DNA of 13,468 nucleotides from the NCBI GenBank assembly GCA_034189725.1, contig JAXHUK010000133.1, positions 1-13,468 on the forward strand. The letters are read 5' to 3'. A program made the position numbers and the translations under genes. The DNA is from JAXHUK01 sp034189725 (lineage in GTDB: Bacteria > Chloroflexota > Dehalococcoidia > SZUA-161). Below, piece by piece: positions 6,716-13,462 of this stretch. Position 1 is the first letter of the stretch; each line of letters starts with the position of its first letter. A model generated the notes under the pieces. The model was not told the DNA's origin. It saw only the letters and a list, made by a program, of their open reading frames with translations, and did no database searches.

Positions 6716-8434
6716 ATGAAGTTAAATGGCGCACAAATACTGTGCGAAAGCCTGATAAAGGAAGGCGTAGAGGTTATCTTCGGCTTCCCTGGGGGCGTAT
6801 TATTGCCCTTTTATGACGTCTTATGGCAATATCCTCAGTTACGTCACATCCTGGTTCGACACGAGCAGGGCGCCGCTCACGCCGCCGACGGGTATGCCAG
6901 AGCTACGGGGAAGGTCGGCGTCTGCCTGGCCACATCTGGCCCGGGGGCTTCCAATCTGGTGACTGGGATCGCCAACGCTCATCTTGATTCCTCCCCTATT
7001 ATTGCTATAACAGGCCAGGTAGCACGGCCATTTATCGGCAAGGATGCGTTCCAGGAGATAGATATAACCGGCATCACAGTGCCGATCACGAAACACAACT
7101 ACCTTGTTCTCAAATCAGAGGATATGGCTACTGTGGTCAAGGAGGCTTTCCATATCGCCAGAACCGGACGACCGGGACCGGTGCTCCTCGATATACCTCG
7201 TGATGTGTTTGTCGAGGAAGCCACGTTTAACTACCCGGAAAAGATCGATATTCGTGGATATAAACCGACCCTTCGGGGGCACCCGCCCCAAATCAAGAAA
7301 GCAGCGAAACTCATTAACGAAGCCAAACGTCCGGTTATTATTGCTGGAAGAGGAGTAACGGTCTCGGGAGCATTTCAAGAGCTTCATGAACTCGCAGAAA
7401 ACGCCCAGATTCCGGTAATCACTACACTATTAGGAATAAGTTGTTTCCCGGAGAATCATTTTCTCAGTCTGGGTATGCTGGGAATGCACGGTACCGCCTA
7501 TGCTAACCTGGCGGTGGATAGCGCTGACCTCGTTATTGCAATCGGTATGCGATTCGATGACCGTGCAACTGGTAAAGTAAGTGGGTTTGCTCCACATGCT
7601 CAGGTTATCCATATCGACATTGATCCTGCAGAGATCGGAAAGAATGTAAAGGTAACAGTACCCATCGTCGGTGAAGTAAAAAATGTGCTGAGAGCGCTGA
7701 ACAAGCAGATTGAAACCCGAACGCATGTGGATTGGATAGATCGCATTGAAGAATGGCGCAAAGAGCACCCATCACTCGCTATTCGTGAAACCGATGCACT
7801 CCTGCCGCAATACGTTATTAGTAAGATATGCGAAATCACCGGAGGAAACGCAATTATCGTGACCGGTGTCGGCCAAAATCAAATGTGGGCGGCACAGCAC
7901 TTCTGCTATCAAAAGCATAATAGCCTGATTTCATCAGGCGGTTTAGGCACAATGGGATTCGAATTGCCCGCAGCCATTGGGGCTAAAGTAGGACAACCCA
8001 AGGAGATTGTCTGGGCTATTGCAGGAGACGGTGGTTTCCAGATGACACTTCAAGAACTGGCTACCGCAGTTCAGGATAATGTTGCAGTTAAGATAGCCAT
8101 TTTAAATAACGGTTACCTGGGTATGGTGAGGCAATGGCAAGCACTGTTCCACGGTCGCCGCTACATGGCAACCCCACTGAGTGGTCCCGACTTTGTTAAG
8201 ATCGCCGACGCCTATGGCATACCGGGAATCAGAGTGACCGATAAGGTGCAGGTCGTCGCCGCCATTGAGAAAGCCATCGAGCATGACGGACCCTTCCTCA
8301 TTGATTTCATAGTCGAGCCAGAGGAAAACGTATACCCGATGGTGGCCCCGGGAGCCAGTCTCTCGCAAATCCTGGAAGCACCAGATGAGGACATCAAGGT
8401 CAAGGCAAAACCTCGAGAAATCAGCAGTATGTAA
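6716..8434 (+). CDS. ilvB: Acetolactate (acetohydroxyacid) synthase, large catalytic subunit
   Basis: A ThDP-dependent enzyme joining two pyruvates to acetolactate, or pyruvate and 2-oxobutyrate to acetohydroxybutyrate: the first common step of branched-chain amino acid synthesis. Its 572 residues match the family. E50 in VRHEQGAAHAADGYAR is the conserved glutamate that activates ThDP. SGPGASNLVTGIANAHLDS begins at S74. GKDAFQEIDITGI is typical of synthases rather than pyruvate oxidases. The ThDP/Mg motif starts with GDGGF (437-441) and reaches NN at 464-465, followed by RQWQ at 472-475, where tryptophan is characteristic of AHAS. The ATG is nine bases after the ilvD stop, and its AGGAG overlaps that stop, so the two genes are probably translationally linked. 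It pairs with the IlvN subunit encoded next. Symbol ilvB is chosen by family; isozyme class cannot be told. Confidence 0.96.
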   Translation: MKLNGAQILCESLIKEGVEVIFGFPGGVLLPFYDVLWQYPQLRHILVRHEQGAAHAADGYARATGKVGVCLATSGPGASNLVTGIANAHLDSSPIIAITGQVARPFIGKDAFQEIDITGITVPITKHNYLVLKSEDMATVVKEAFHIARTGRPGPVLLDIPRDVFVEEATFNYPEKIDIRGYKPTLRGHPPQIKKAAKLINEAKRPVIIAGRGVTVSGAFQELHELAENAQIPVITTLLGISCFPENHFLSLGMLGMHGTAYANLAVDSADLVIAIGMRFDDRATGKVSGFAPHAQVIHIDIDPAEIGKNVKVTVPIVGEVKNVLRALNKQIETRTHVDWIDRIEEWRKEHPSLAIRETDALLPQYVISKICEITGGNAIIVTGVGQNQMWAAQHFCYQKHNSLISSGGLGTMGFELPAAIGAKVGQPKEIVWAIAGDGGFQMTLQELATAVQDNVAVKIAILNNGYLGMVRQWQALFHGRRYMATPLSGPDFVKIADAYGIPGIRVTDKVQVVAAIEKAIEHDGPFLIDFIVEPEENVYPMVAPGASLSQILEAPDEDIKVKAKPREISSM

Positions 8435-8472
8435 TATACGCCTGGCCAACAATCTATGTAAGGCAGTATGAA

Positions 8473-8964
8473 ATGACAAACCACACCCTAATAGCACTAG
8501 TTGAAAACAGACCCGGGGTTCTCAATCGGGTAGCAAGCTTGATACGCAGGCGTAATTTCAACATAGAGAGCATCGCCGTAGGTCATTCAGAGGTACCGGG
8601 AATTTCTCGAATGACCATAGTAGTTGATGGAGCTACAACAGCCGTCGAGCAGGTCAGGAAGCAGCTCGAAAAGCTGATTGAGGTAGTCAAGGTTACTGAC
8701 ATCACTCAAGGCAGCATCATCATCCGTGAGTTAGCGCTGATAAAAGTTCATACTACTGCTGCTACACGAAGCGAAATTATGCAGATAGTAGACATATTCC
8801 GGGCAAAAATAGTTGACGTCGCCTCAGATTCGCTGATTGTAGAAGTAACGGGTGATGAGGAGAAGATAGATTCATTGTACAACCTCCTCAGGAGATTCGG
8901 CATTAAGGAGTTAGCGCGCACCGGCAGAATAGCGCTTACGCGAGGAGGAAATGGCACAGATTAG
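8473..8964 (+). CDS. ilvN: Acetolactate synthase small regulatory subunit (ACT domain)
   Basis: The regulatory partner of the IlvB-type subunit; it raises catalytic activity and normally confers feedback inhibition by valine. The 163 residues are standard for the two-domain IlvN/IlvH form. The N-terminal ACT domain (about 4-78) begins TLIALVENRPGVLNRVASL and contains NFNIESIAVGHSE. The C-terminal domain (about 80-158) contains the typical ELALIKV, FRAKIVDV and GIKELARTGRIALTRG. The ENRPGVLNR loop is where effector valine binds in characterised homologues, so valine sensitivity is likely but inferred. It lies 38 bases after ilvB. A weak AAGG at 8459-8462 precedes the ATG. Directly upstream a two-codon ATG AAA TGA (8468-8476) overlaps the start, a possible aid to initiation or a chance event. 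Confidence 0.95.
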   Translation: MTNHTLIALVENRPGVLNRVASLIRRRNFNIESIAVGHSEVPGISRMTIVVDGATTAVEQVRKQLEKLIEVVKVTDITQGSIIIRELALIKVHTTAATRSEIMQIVDIFRAKIVDVASDSLIVEVTGDEEKIDSLYNLLRRFGIKELARTGRIALTRGGNGTD

Positions 8965-9007
8965 GTCGAAGCTAAAAACTACTACTACACCATAATATGA
9001 TAATTAC

Positions 9008-9050
9008 TTGTTCTTACGACTGAGCAATGGTATAAAATAAAAAACGGAGG
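9008..9050 (+). promoter_or_regulatory. Internal promoter and RBS of ilvC
   Basis: TTGTTC (9008-9013), a 17-bp spacer and TATAAA (9031-9036), preceded by TGG as an extended -10. The -35 matches consensus only in TTG. GGAGG (9046-9050) is five bases before the GTG start. The -10 core AATGGTATAAAAT is identical to that of the A2M gene. It lies in the 91-base ilvN-ilvC gap and would let ilvC and downstream genes be expressed separately from ilvDBN. Confidence 0.55.
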
Positions 9051-9055
9051 TAAAA

Positions 9056-10039
9056 GTGTATTACGACAAGGATGCGAATCTAGACCTGCTCAAGGATAAG
9101 ACCATCGGCATAGTCGGCTTTGGCAGCCAGGGGCATGCACATGCTCTGAATCTGAAAGACAGTGGCTGTAACGTCATTGTAGCAGAGGCCAAAGGAAGCG
9201 AGCCATGGAATACCGCGGTGAAGGCAGGAATGACCGTTAAAACCGCTGCAGAGACAGCAAAGGAAGCAGATATTATAACGTTATTGGTGCCTGATAATCT
9301 TCACCCTATAGTCTATCGCAACGAACTTGAGAAGGAAATGAAGTCAGGCAAGATGTTGATGTTCGCTCACGGATTTAACATACATTATAGCCAGATCGTT
9401 CCCCCGGCCAGTGTTGATGTCACGATGATAGCACCGAAATGCCCCGGGCACATGCTGCGCCAAACCTATACCGAGGGTTCTGGACCTCCGGCCCTTGTTG
9501 CTGTTTATCAAGATGCATCGGGCAAGGCTAAGGATATCGCACTCGCGTATGCGAAAGGTATCGGCTGCACTCGAGCTGGAGTTCTGGATACCACATTCTC
9601 TGAAGAAACCGAGACGGACCTTTTCGGTGAGCAGACCGTCTTGTGCGGTGGCATCGCCTGTCTCATGAAGACTGCGTTCGAAACTCTGGTCGAGGCTGGC
9701 TACCAGCCAGAGGTTGCCTACTTCGAGTGCATGCATGAGGTAAAACTTATCGTCGACCTGTTCTACCAGGGCGGTCTGAGCTACATGAACTACTCAGTGA
9801 GTGATACTGCCGAGTACGGCGGCTACGTTTCCGGGCCCCGTGTTATCACCAACGACACCAAGGCTGAGATGAAGAAGATATTGGGCGAGATCCAGGACGG
9901 CAGCTTCGCCACTCGCTGGATACTGGAGAATCAGGCGGGGCGTCCTTCTTTCAACATTCTGAGAAGGCAGGATGAAAACCACCTGATCGAGAGCGTGGGT
10001 AAGAAGCTCAGGGGTATGATGCCCTGGCTGAAGAAATAG
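9056..10039 (+). CDS. ilvC: Ketol-acid reductoisomerase, class I, with an atypical cofactor loop
   Basis: Converts acetolactate or acetohydroxybutyrate to the dihydroxy acids by a Mg-dependent alkyl shift and a nicotinamide-dependent reduction. The 327 residues fit the short class I form. The Rossmann motif is GFGSQGHAHALNLKDSG (21-37). H105 lies in FAHGFNIHY. D188 and E192 in TDLFGEQ are the expected metal ligands, and the knotted helical domain has FECMHEVKLIVDL. A GTG start is chosen because it follows GGAGG by five bases and the product begins YYDKDA, as in the family. Oddity: the beta2-alphaB cofactor loop reads AEAKGSEPW (43-51) where NADPH-type enzymes usually have a GLRKGSxSW-like sequence. 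The arginine is replaced by A45, an acidic E44 sits at the strand end, and P50 replaces a phosphate-binding serine, suggesting possible NADH preference. Function firm; cofactor inferred. Confidence 0.96.
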   Translation: MYYDKDANLDLLKDKTIGIVGFGSQGHAHALNLKDSGCNVIVAEAKGSEPWNTAVKAGMTVKTAAETAKEADIITLLVPDNLHPIVYRNELEKEMKSGKMLMFAHGFNIHYSQIVPPASVDVTMIAPKCPGHMLRQTYTEGSGPPALVAVYQDASGKAKDIALAYAKGIGCTRAGVLDTTFSEETETDLFGEQTVLCGGIACLMKTAFETLVEAGYQPEVAYFECMHEVKLIVDLFYQGGLSYMNYSVSDTAEYGGYVSGPRVITNDTKAEMKKILGEIQDGSFATRWILENQAGRPSFNILRRQDENHLIESVGKKLRGMMPWLKK

Positions 10040-10093
10040 TAACAGGAAATACTGGAAGAACACTCAGAGAGGTAGAAGAGTACTTTTCTTCAC

Positions 10094-10125
10094 AAAGGCT
10101 GAGGGCGAATACGTCCTCAGCCTTT
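10094..10125 (+). terminator. Hairpin after ilvC, probable terminator
   Basis: AAAGGCTGAGG (10094-10104) pairs perfectly with 10115-10125. The loop adds a G-T, C-G and G-C pair around AATA, giving a stem of about 14 bp. Only TTT followed by AATT comes after, so the U-tract is poor. It could be a weak or bidirectional terminator, or an RNA-stabilising stem that separates ilvC from the Uma2 gene and leuA. Confidence 0.6.
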
Positions 10126-10154
10126 AATTCCTGGCCTGTTCTGGCGAGGAGGAT

Positions 10155-10700
10155 ATGATGGTAAAGCCAAAGATTAAATTCACCTACGAAGATTACCTGC
10201 AGCTTCCTGAGGATAAGCGATACGAGCTTATGGAAGGAGAGTTCTACATGGTACCTTCACCAGGATGGTCACATCAGACAGTTATTGTAAACATTTTCCT
10301 GGCATTGCATCATCACGTAAGCAACCTGAAGTTAGGGGAAGTTCGCTTTGCACCCCTGGATGTTGTCCTTTCCAACGAGGATGTTGTTCAACCCGACATC
10401 CTGTTTATCTCAAATGAACGCTCCGATATCATCACAGAGAAAAATGTTCGGGGAGCTCCCGACCTGGTGATTGAGATACTCTCTGCGAGCACGGCAGAAA
10501 GGGATAAAGGCTTAAAACGCAAGATCTACGCCAAATACGGTGTCAGGGAATACTGGATAGCCGACCCTGAAACCAACTCTATTGAAGTACTGACACCGGG
10601 TGAGAAAGGACTGGAAACAGTGCAGGTCTACAAAATGGGGGAAGCGCTCAGTTCACCATTGCTGGAGGGTCTTTCACTCAATACGGATGACATCTTTTAA
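10155..10700 (+). CDS. Uma2 family (DUF820) protein, PD-(D/E)XK nuclease fold
   Basis: A 181-residue protein of the Uma2 family. The function of the family is mostly unproven; its fold is that of restriction-like nucleases. Typical features are the opening TYEDYLQLPEDKRYELMEGE (10-29), H40 in SPGWSHQ, VVQPDILFI with P80-D81, and APDLVIEILSAST with D103 and E107. RDKGLKRKIYAKYGVREYWIADP follows, with candidate basic residues K118, K121 and K123. All motif positions look intact. AGGAGG at 10147-10152 is only two bases from the first ATG but five from the second (10158), so translation more likely starts at 10158. It sits between ilvC and leuA, with leuA 12-21 bases downstream, so it is probably co-transcribed with leuA. 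It has no obvious role in amino acid synthesis. Uma2 genes occur in large mobile-like families in cyanobacteria and Chloroflexota, which suggests insertion into the cluster. Confidence 0.88.
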   Translation: MMVKPKIKFTYEDYLQLPEDKRYELMEGEFYMVPSPGWSHQTVIVNIFLALHHHVSNLKLGEVRFAPLDVVLSNEDVVQPDILFISNERSDIITEKNVRGAPDLVIEILSASTAERDKGLKRKIYAKYGVREYWIADPETNSIEVLTPGEKGLETVQVYKMGEALSSPLLEGLSLNTDDIF

Positions 10701-10721
10701 TTAAATAGTCTGGTGAATGAT

Positions 10722-12239
10722 ATGGAAAAAGTATTTATGTTCGATACCACGCTTCGTGACGGAGAGCAATCTGCCGGCGCTGCACTCAATATCGACGAGA
10801 AGCTGGAAATCGCCCGGCAACTGGAACGGCTGCGGGTCGACATCATCGAGGCTGGCTTCCCCATCGCCTCTCAAGGGGACATCGAGGCGGTGCACCGCAT
10901 CGCGCAGGAGATACGCACATCCACAGTTTGTGCTCTGGCACACGCTAATCCCAAGGCAATCGATGCTGCCTGGGAGGCAATCAAGGATGCCCAGCATCCC
11001 AGAATCCATGTGTTTCTCTCAAGCTCCGAGGTTCATATTTCGCATCAGCTCAAGAAAACGAGAGAGGAAGTGCTGAGCCTCTCCAGAGATATGGTTGCCC
11101 GTGCTAAAGGGTACCTCGACGATGTCGAGTTCTCGCCTATGGATGCCACACGAGCCGATCCAGAGTTCCTCTACAAAATGATCGAGGGGGCGATCGATGC
11201 CGGGGCGACCACGATAAATATTCCCGACACTGTGGGCTATACTATACCAAGTGAGTTCGGCTCCCTGCTCGATAGAATATTCCAGAACGTGCCTAACATT
11301 CACAAGGCCGTGATCAGCGTACATTGCCACAATGACCTGGGGCTGGCGGTAGCCAATAGCCTGACTGCACTCGATCATGGTGTGCGGCAAATCGAGTGTA
11401 CCGTTAACGGTATCGGTGAGCGGGCGGGTAATGCCTCCCTTGAAGAGATCGTCATGGCGCTGCGCACGCGTAAAGACATCCTCCCCTACACCACTGATAT
11501 CGATACTACCCAGATCTACAAGGCAAGCCGGCTTGTGAGCGACATCACAGGGATGAGTGTGCAACCCAACAAAGCTATAGTAGGTGCTAATGCCTTCCGC
11601 CACGAATCTGGCATACATCAGGATGGTATCCTCAAGGAGAGAACTACCTATGAAATTATGGATCCCAAGGACGTTGGCCTCTCCGGTAGCGCGCTGACTC
11701 TGGGCAAGCTCAGCGGACGACATGCATTCAAGACCCGTATGGAAGAGCTGGGCTACACACTAACTGATGAAGAGCTCAGCCGTGCCTTCACCGCTTTCAA
11801 GGCACTGGCGGACAAGAAGAAGGAGATCAAAGACCGTGACCTGGAGGCAATCGTGGCTGAAGAACTACGTACTGTCTCCGAGATGTATCATCTTGAGCAC
11901 GTTCAGGTCTCCTGCGGTGACCACAGCGTCCCTACGGCCTCGGTCAAACTTTCCGGCCCTGATGGCACCGTTATCGCCGACGCTGCTCTGGGGACAGGCC
12001 CTGTCGATGCTATCTACCAGGTCATCAACCGCCTTGTGGGAGTGCCCAACGAATTGATCGAGTTCAGCGTCAAATCGGTCACCGAAGGTATCGATGCCAT
12101 AGGGGAAGTGACCATACGGATACGCAGCGGCAGCAAAACCTACACCGGGCGCGGTGCCTCGACCGACATCATGGTCGCCTCAGCTAAAGCCTACATGAAC
12201 GCCCTCAACCGCCTCCTGTCAGCTATGGAGAAGGCGTAA
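10722..12239 (+). CDS. leuA: 2-isopropylmalate synthase LeuA
   Basis: Condenses 2-oxoisovalerate with acetyl-CoA, the committed step of leucine synthesis. The product is 505 residues from ATG 10722; the frame can also open at GTG 10713 (508 residues). I prefer 10722 because GGTGA (10712-10716) makes a fitting ribosome site five bases before it and MEKVFMFDTTLRDGEQ is the usual family N-terminus. The catalytic TIM barrel has D13 in TTLRDGEQ, H201 and H203 in HCHNDLGLAVAN, and N237 in NGIGERAGNASLEE, the divalent metal ligands. The linker region has HESGIHQDGILK, LGKLSGRHAFK and a lysine-rich helix. The C-terminal domain, from about 365, is the LeuA dimer domain that senses leucine, so feedback inhibition is likely. 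Homocitrate or citramalate synthase are possible alternatives, but length and context favour LeuA. leuC, leuD and leuB do not follow. Confidence 0.93.
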   Translation: MEKVFMFDTTLRDGEQSAGAALNIDEKLEIARQLERLRVDIIEAGFPIASQGDIEAVHRIAQEIRTSTVCALAHANPKAIDAAWEAIKDAQHPRIHVFLSSSEVHISHQLKKTREEVLSLSRDMVARAKGYLDDVEFSPMDATRADPEFLYKMIEGAIDAGATTINIPDTVGYTIPSEFGSLLDRIFQNVPNIHKAVISVHCHNDLGLAVANSLTALDHGVRQIECTVNGIGERAGNASLEEIVMALRTRKDILPYTTDIDTTQIYKASRLVSDITGMSVQPNKAIVGANAFRHESGIHQDGILKERTTYEIMDPKDVGLSGSALTLGKLSGRHAFKTRMEELGYTLTDEELSRAFTAFKALADKKKEIKDRDLEAIVAEELRTVSEMYHLEHVQVSCGDHSVPTASVKLSGPDGTVIADAALGTGPVDAIYQVINRLVGVPNELIEFSVKSVTEGIDAIGEVTIRIRSGSKTYTGRGASTDIMVASAKAYMNALNRLLSAMEKA

Positions 12240-12325
12240 AAGCTTCACTGAGCATTAATAGAGAGGTTGGAATCATCTAACCTACAAACCTGAACACATT
12301 TGATAACTTCAAAGAGAGAACTGAC

Positions 12326-13228
12326 ATGAGTGAAGAGCTTTCTGAGCTTCTATTCAATGCTCTAAACGAACAGGGATATCTCTTTCAGGAAGCGTGCGAA
12401 CAGGAGCTGAAGAATAACGAGCGAACAACAGGTTGGGAAGTGAGAGCTTCCGAATACCCCGTTTCTTTACAAGACCAAGATACTAGAATTGATATAGTTC
12501 TACGCTCGAAAATCTCAAGTGAGCCCGAGCTCTATGCCTTGGTGGAATGCAAAAGGGCAGATCCATCATATGTCAGTTGGATATTTGGAGCATCTGGTCT
12601 ACCTTCGGAAAATGCATGCTCAACACTCGGTATTGTATGCCGCGAAACTCGTTCCACAGGACTTCCTTCAATCAATCCCCTCCTTGAACCATTATCATTT
12701 AAGATGACCCTCGACAACGCTAAAAGCTGGCTGGAAGCAACTAAAAAATCTGGCGGGCGTATATCAACTCCCCCGAACAAGGAAAAACCTAGCGGGCGTA
12801 CATCAACCCCCCAGAATATAGAGAATGCTTTTGGGCAGGCTCTTAGAGGCATTGGGGGCTTTGCACAAGAACAATGCGACCAAAGGCGAAAGAATCACAT
12901 ACCATTTGAGACTTATTTCATCCCCATCGTGATAACTACTGCCTCACTGTATGTAGCCGAGTATGAACTGACCGATATCGATTTATCCGATGGTAAAATT
13001 AGTAAAGATAAAGTATTCTTCGGCCCAAAGGGTCAACCTATCGAAAAAAAATGGGTGCTGGTAGAGTATAGTGCTGGAGAGAACATTGCTCCGAAGTCTA
13101 TCCCAGAGTATTACCACAGCGTTGACCCCGCTGAATTACAAAAGTACAAAATCAGGTCTATTTTTGTAGTCAATTCAAAGAGTCTCGTGTCATTCTTCTC
13201 AAAGCTTCATCTCAATCAGAATCGGTAG
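12326..13228 (+). CDS. Uncharacterised protein with a D...ExK (PD-(D/E)XK-like) motif
   Basis: I do not recognise a named family. The 300-residue product starts at an ATG preceded by a loose AGAGAG. In the N-terminal part, E22 and E27, then RIDIVL with D56 and LVECKRAD with E74 and K76, give the D-x(17)-ExK spacing of restriction-like nucleases, and W37 and Y44-P45 surround it. That suggests a nuclease-fold domain over roughly 1-110. Residues 142-168 hold two copies of a 13-residue unit (SGGRISTPPN, then PSGRTSTPQN), probably a flexible linker. The C-terminal part (about 170-300) is mixed alpha/beta with hydrophobic strands such as FIPIVITTASLYVAEYEL and no recognised motif. The last base of the final arginine codon and the TAG stop lie inside a REP-like inverted repeat, so the original C-terminus may have been longer. 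Base composition is more AT-rich than leuA, hinting at acquisition. No partner methylase is visible. Confidence 0.7.
   Translation: MSEELSELLFNALNEQGYLFQEACEQELKNNERTTGWEVRASEYPVSLQDQDTRIDIVLRSKISSEPELYALVECKRADPSYVSWIFGASGLPSENACSTLGIVCRETRSTGLPSINPLLEPLSFKMTLDNAKSWLEATKKSGGRISTPPNKEKPSGRTSTPQNIENAFGQALRGIGGFAQEQCDQRRKNHIPFETYFIPIVITTASLYVAEYELTDIDLSDGKISKDKVFFGPKGQPIEKKWVLVEYSAGENIAPKSIPEYYHSVDPAELQKYKIRSIFVVNSKSLVSFFSKLHLNQNR
12752..12829 (+). repeat. Two-copy 39-bp tandem repeat inside the 12326-13228 gene
   Basis: GCGGGCGT at 12753-12760 recurs at 12792-12799. The flanking TATCAAC and ACATCAACCCCC segments align at the same 39-base (13-codon) period. The copies have diverged but stay in frame, indicating an old in-frame duplication in a linker. 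Confidence 0.65.
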
Positions 13229-13291
13229 GGTGGGTGAAACCCACCACTTCACCAGAATAGGTATCAGAAAGGTGGGTTTCACCCACCCTAC
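13225..13291. repeat. Inverted pair of REP-like palindromic elements
   Basis: Two perfect 21-bp arms (13225-13245 and 13271-13291) in inverted orientation are separated by 25 bases. Each arm is itself a hairpin: GGTGGGT, GAA (or TTC), ACCCACC, with a GTAG-type foot outside. This nested design is that of REP/BIME elements mobilised by RAYT (Y1 REP-associated tyrosine) transposases in other bacteria. No such transposase is in the window. The pair can also form a large stem after the 12326-13228 gene and could act as a transcription stop or RNA stabiliser. Confidence 0.8.
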
Positions 13292-13308
13292 AATGTTGAT
13301 CTCGCGTG

Positions 13309-13462
13309 TCATCCTGACCACAGAGGATGAAAACAGGGATTCATTTCTGTCCTTGCGAGAAGTGTAGCGACGAAGCAATCCAGGTGGTAGGAGAAATAAG
13401 ATTGCTTCGCTGCGCTGGCAATCTATCATGCCTATTGCCATCGGCACCACGAAGGATGAAAA
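13309..13462. repeat. Second imperfect inverted-repeat element in the gene-free tail
   Basis: GAAGCAATC (13372-13380) pairs with GATTGCTTC (13400-13408), and the stem continues imperfectly between TTGCGAGAAGTGTAGCGACG (13353-13372) and CGCTGCGCTGGCAA (13408-13421). A smaller stem, TCATCCT / AGGATGA, lies at 13309-13315 and 13324-13330. AGGATGAAAA occurs in direct orientation at 13324-13333 and 13453-13462, flanking the larger stem. The TTGCGAG...GAAGCAATC theme resembles interspersed repeats I recall from many uncultured anaerobes. The region from 13229 to the window end shows no credible gene. Confidence 0.6.

Noticed and set aside
8965..9055. T-box or other riboswitch before ilvC
   Set aside because: The gap is only 91 bases, holds a promoter close to the start, and shows no T-box motif or terminator/antiterminator pair.
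12264..12283. Small inverted repeat AGGTT...AACCT after leuA as a terminator
   Set aside because: The stem is about 5-7 bp with mismatches and has no T-tract; too weak to call.
13199..13450. Minus-strand 83-codon open frame in the tail
   Set aside because: It is built from the inverted repeats and overlaps the end of the 12326-13228 gene; the peptide looks random.
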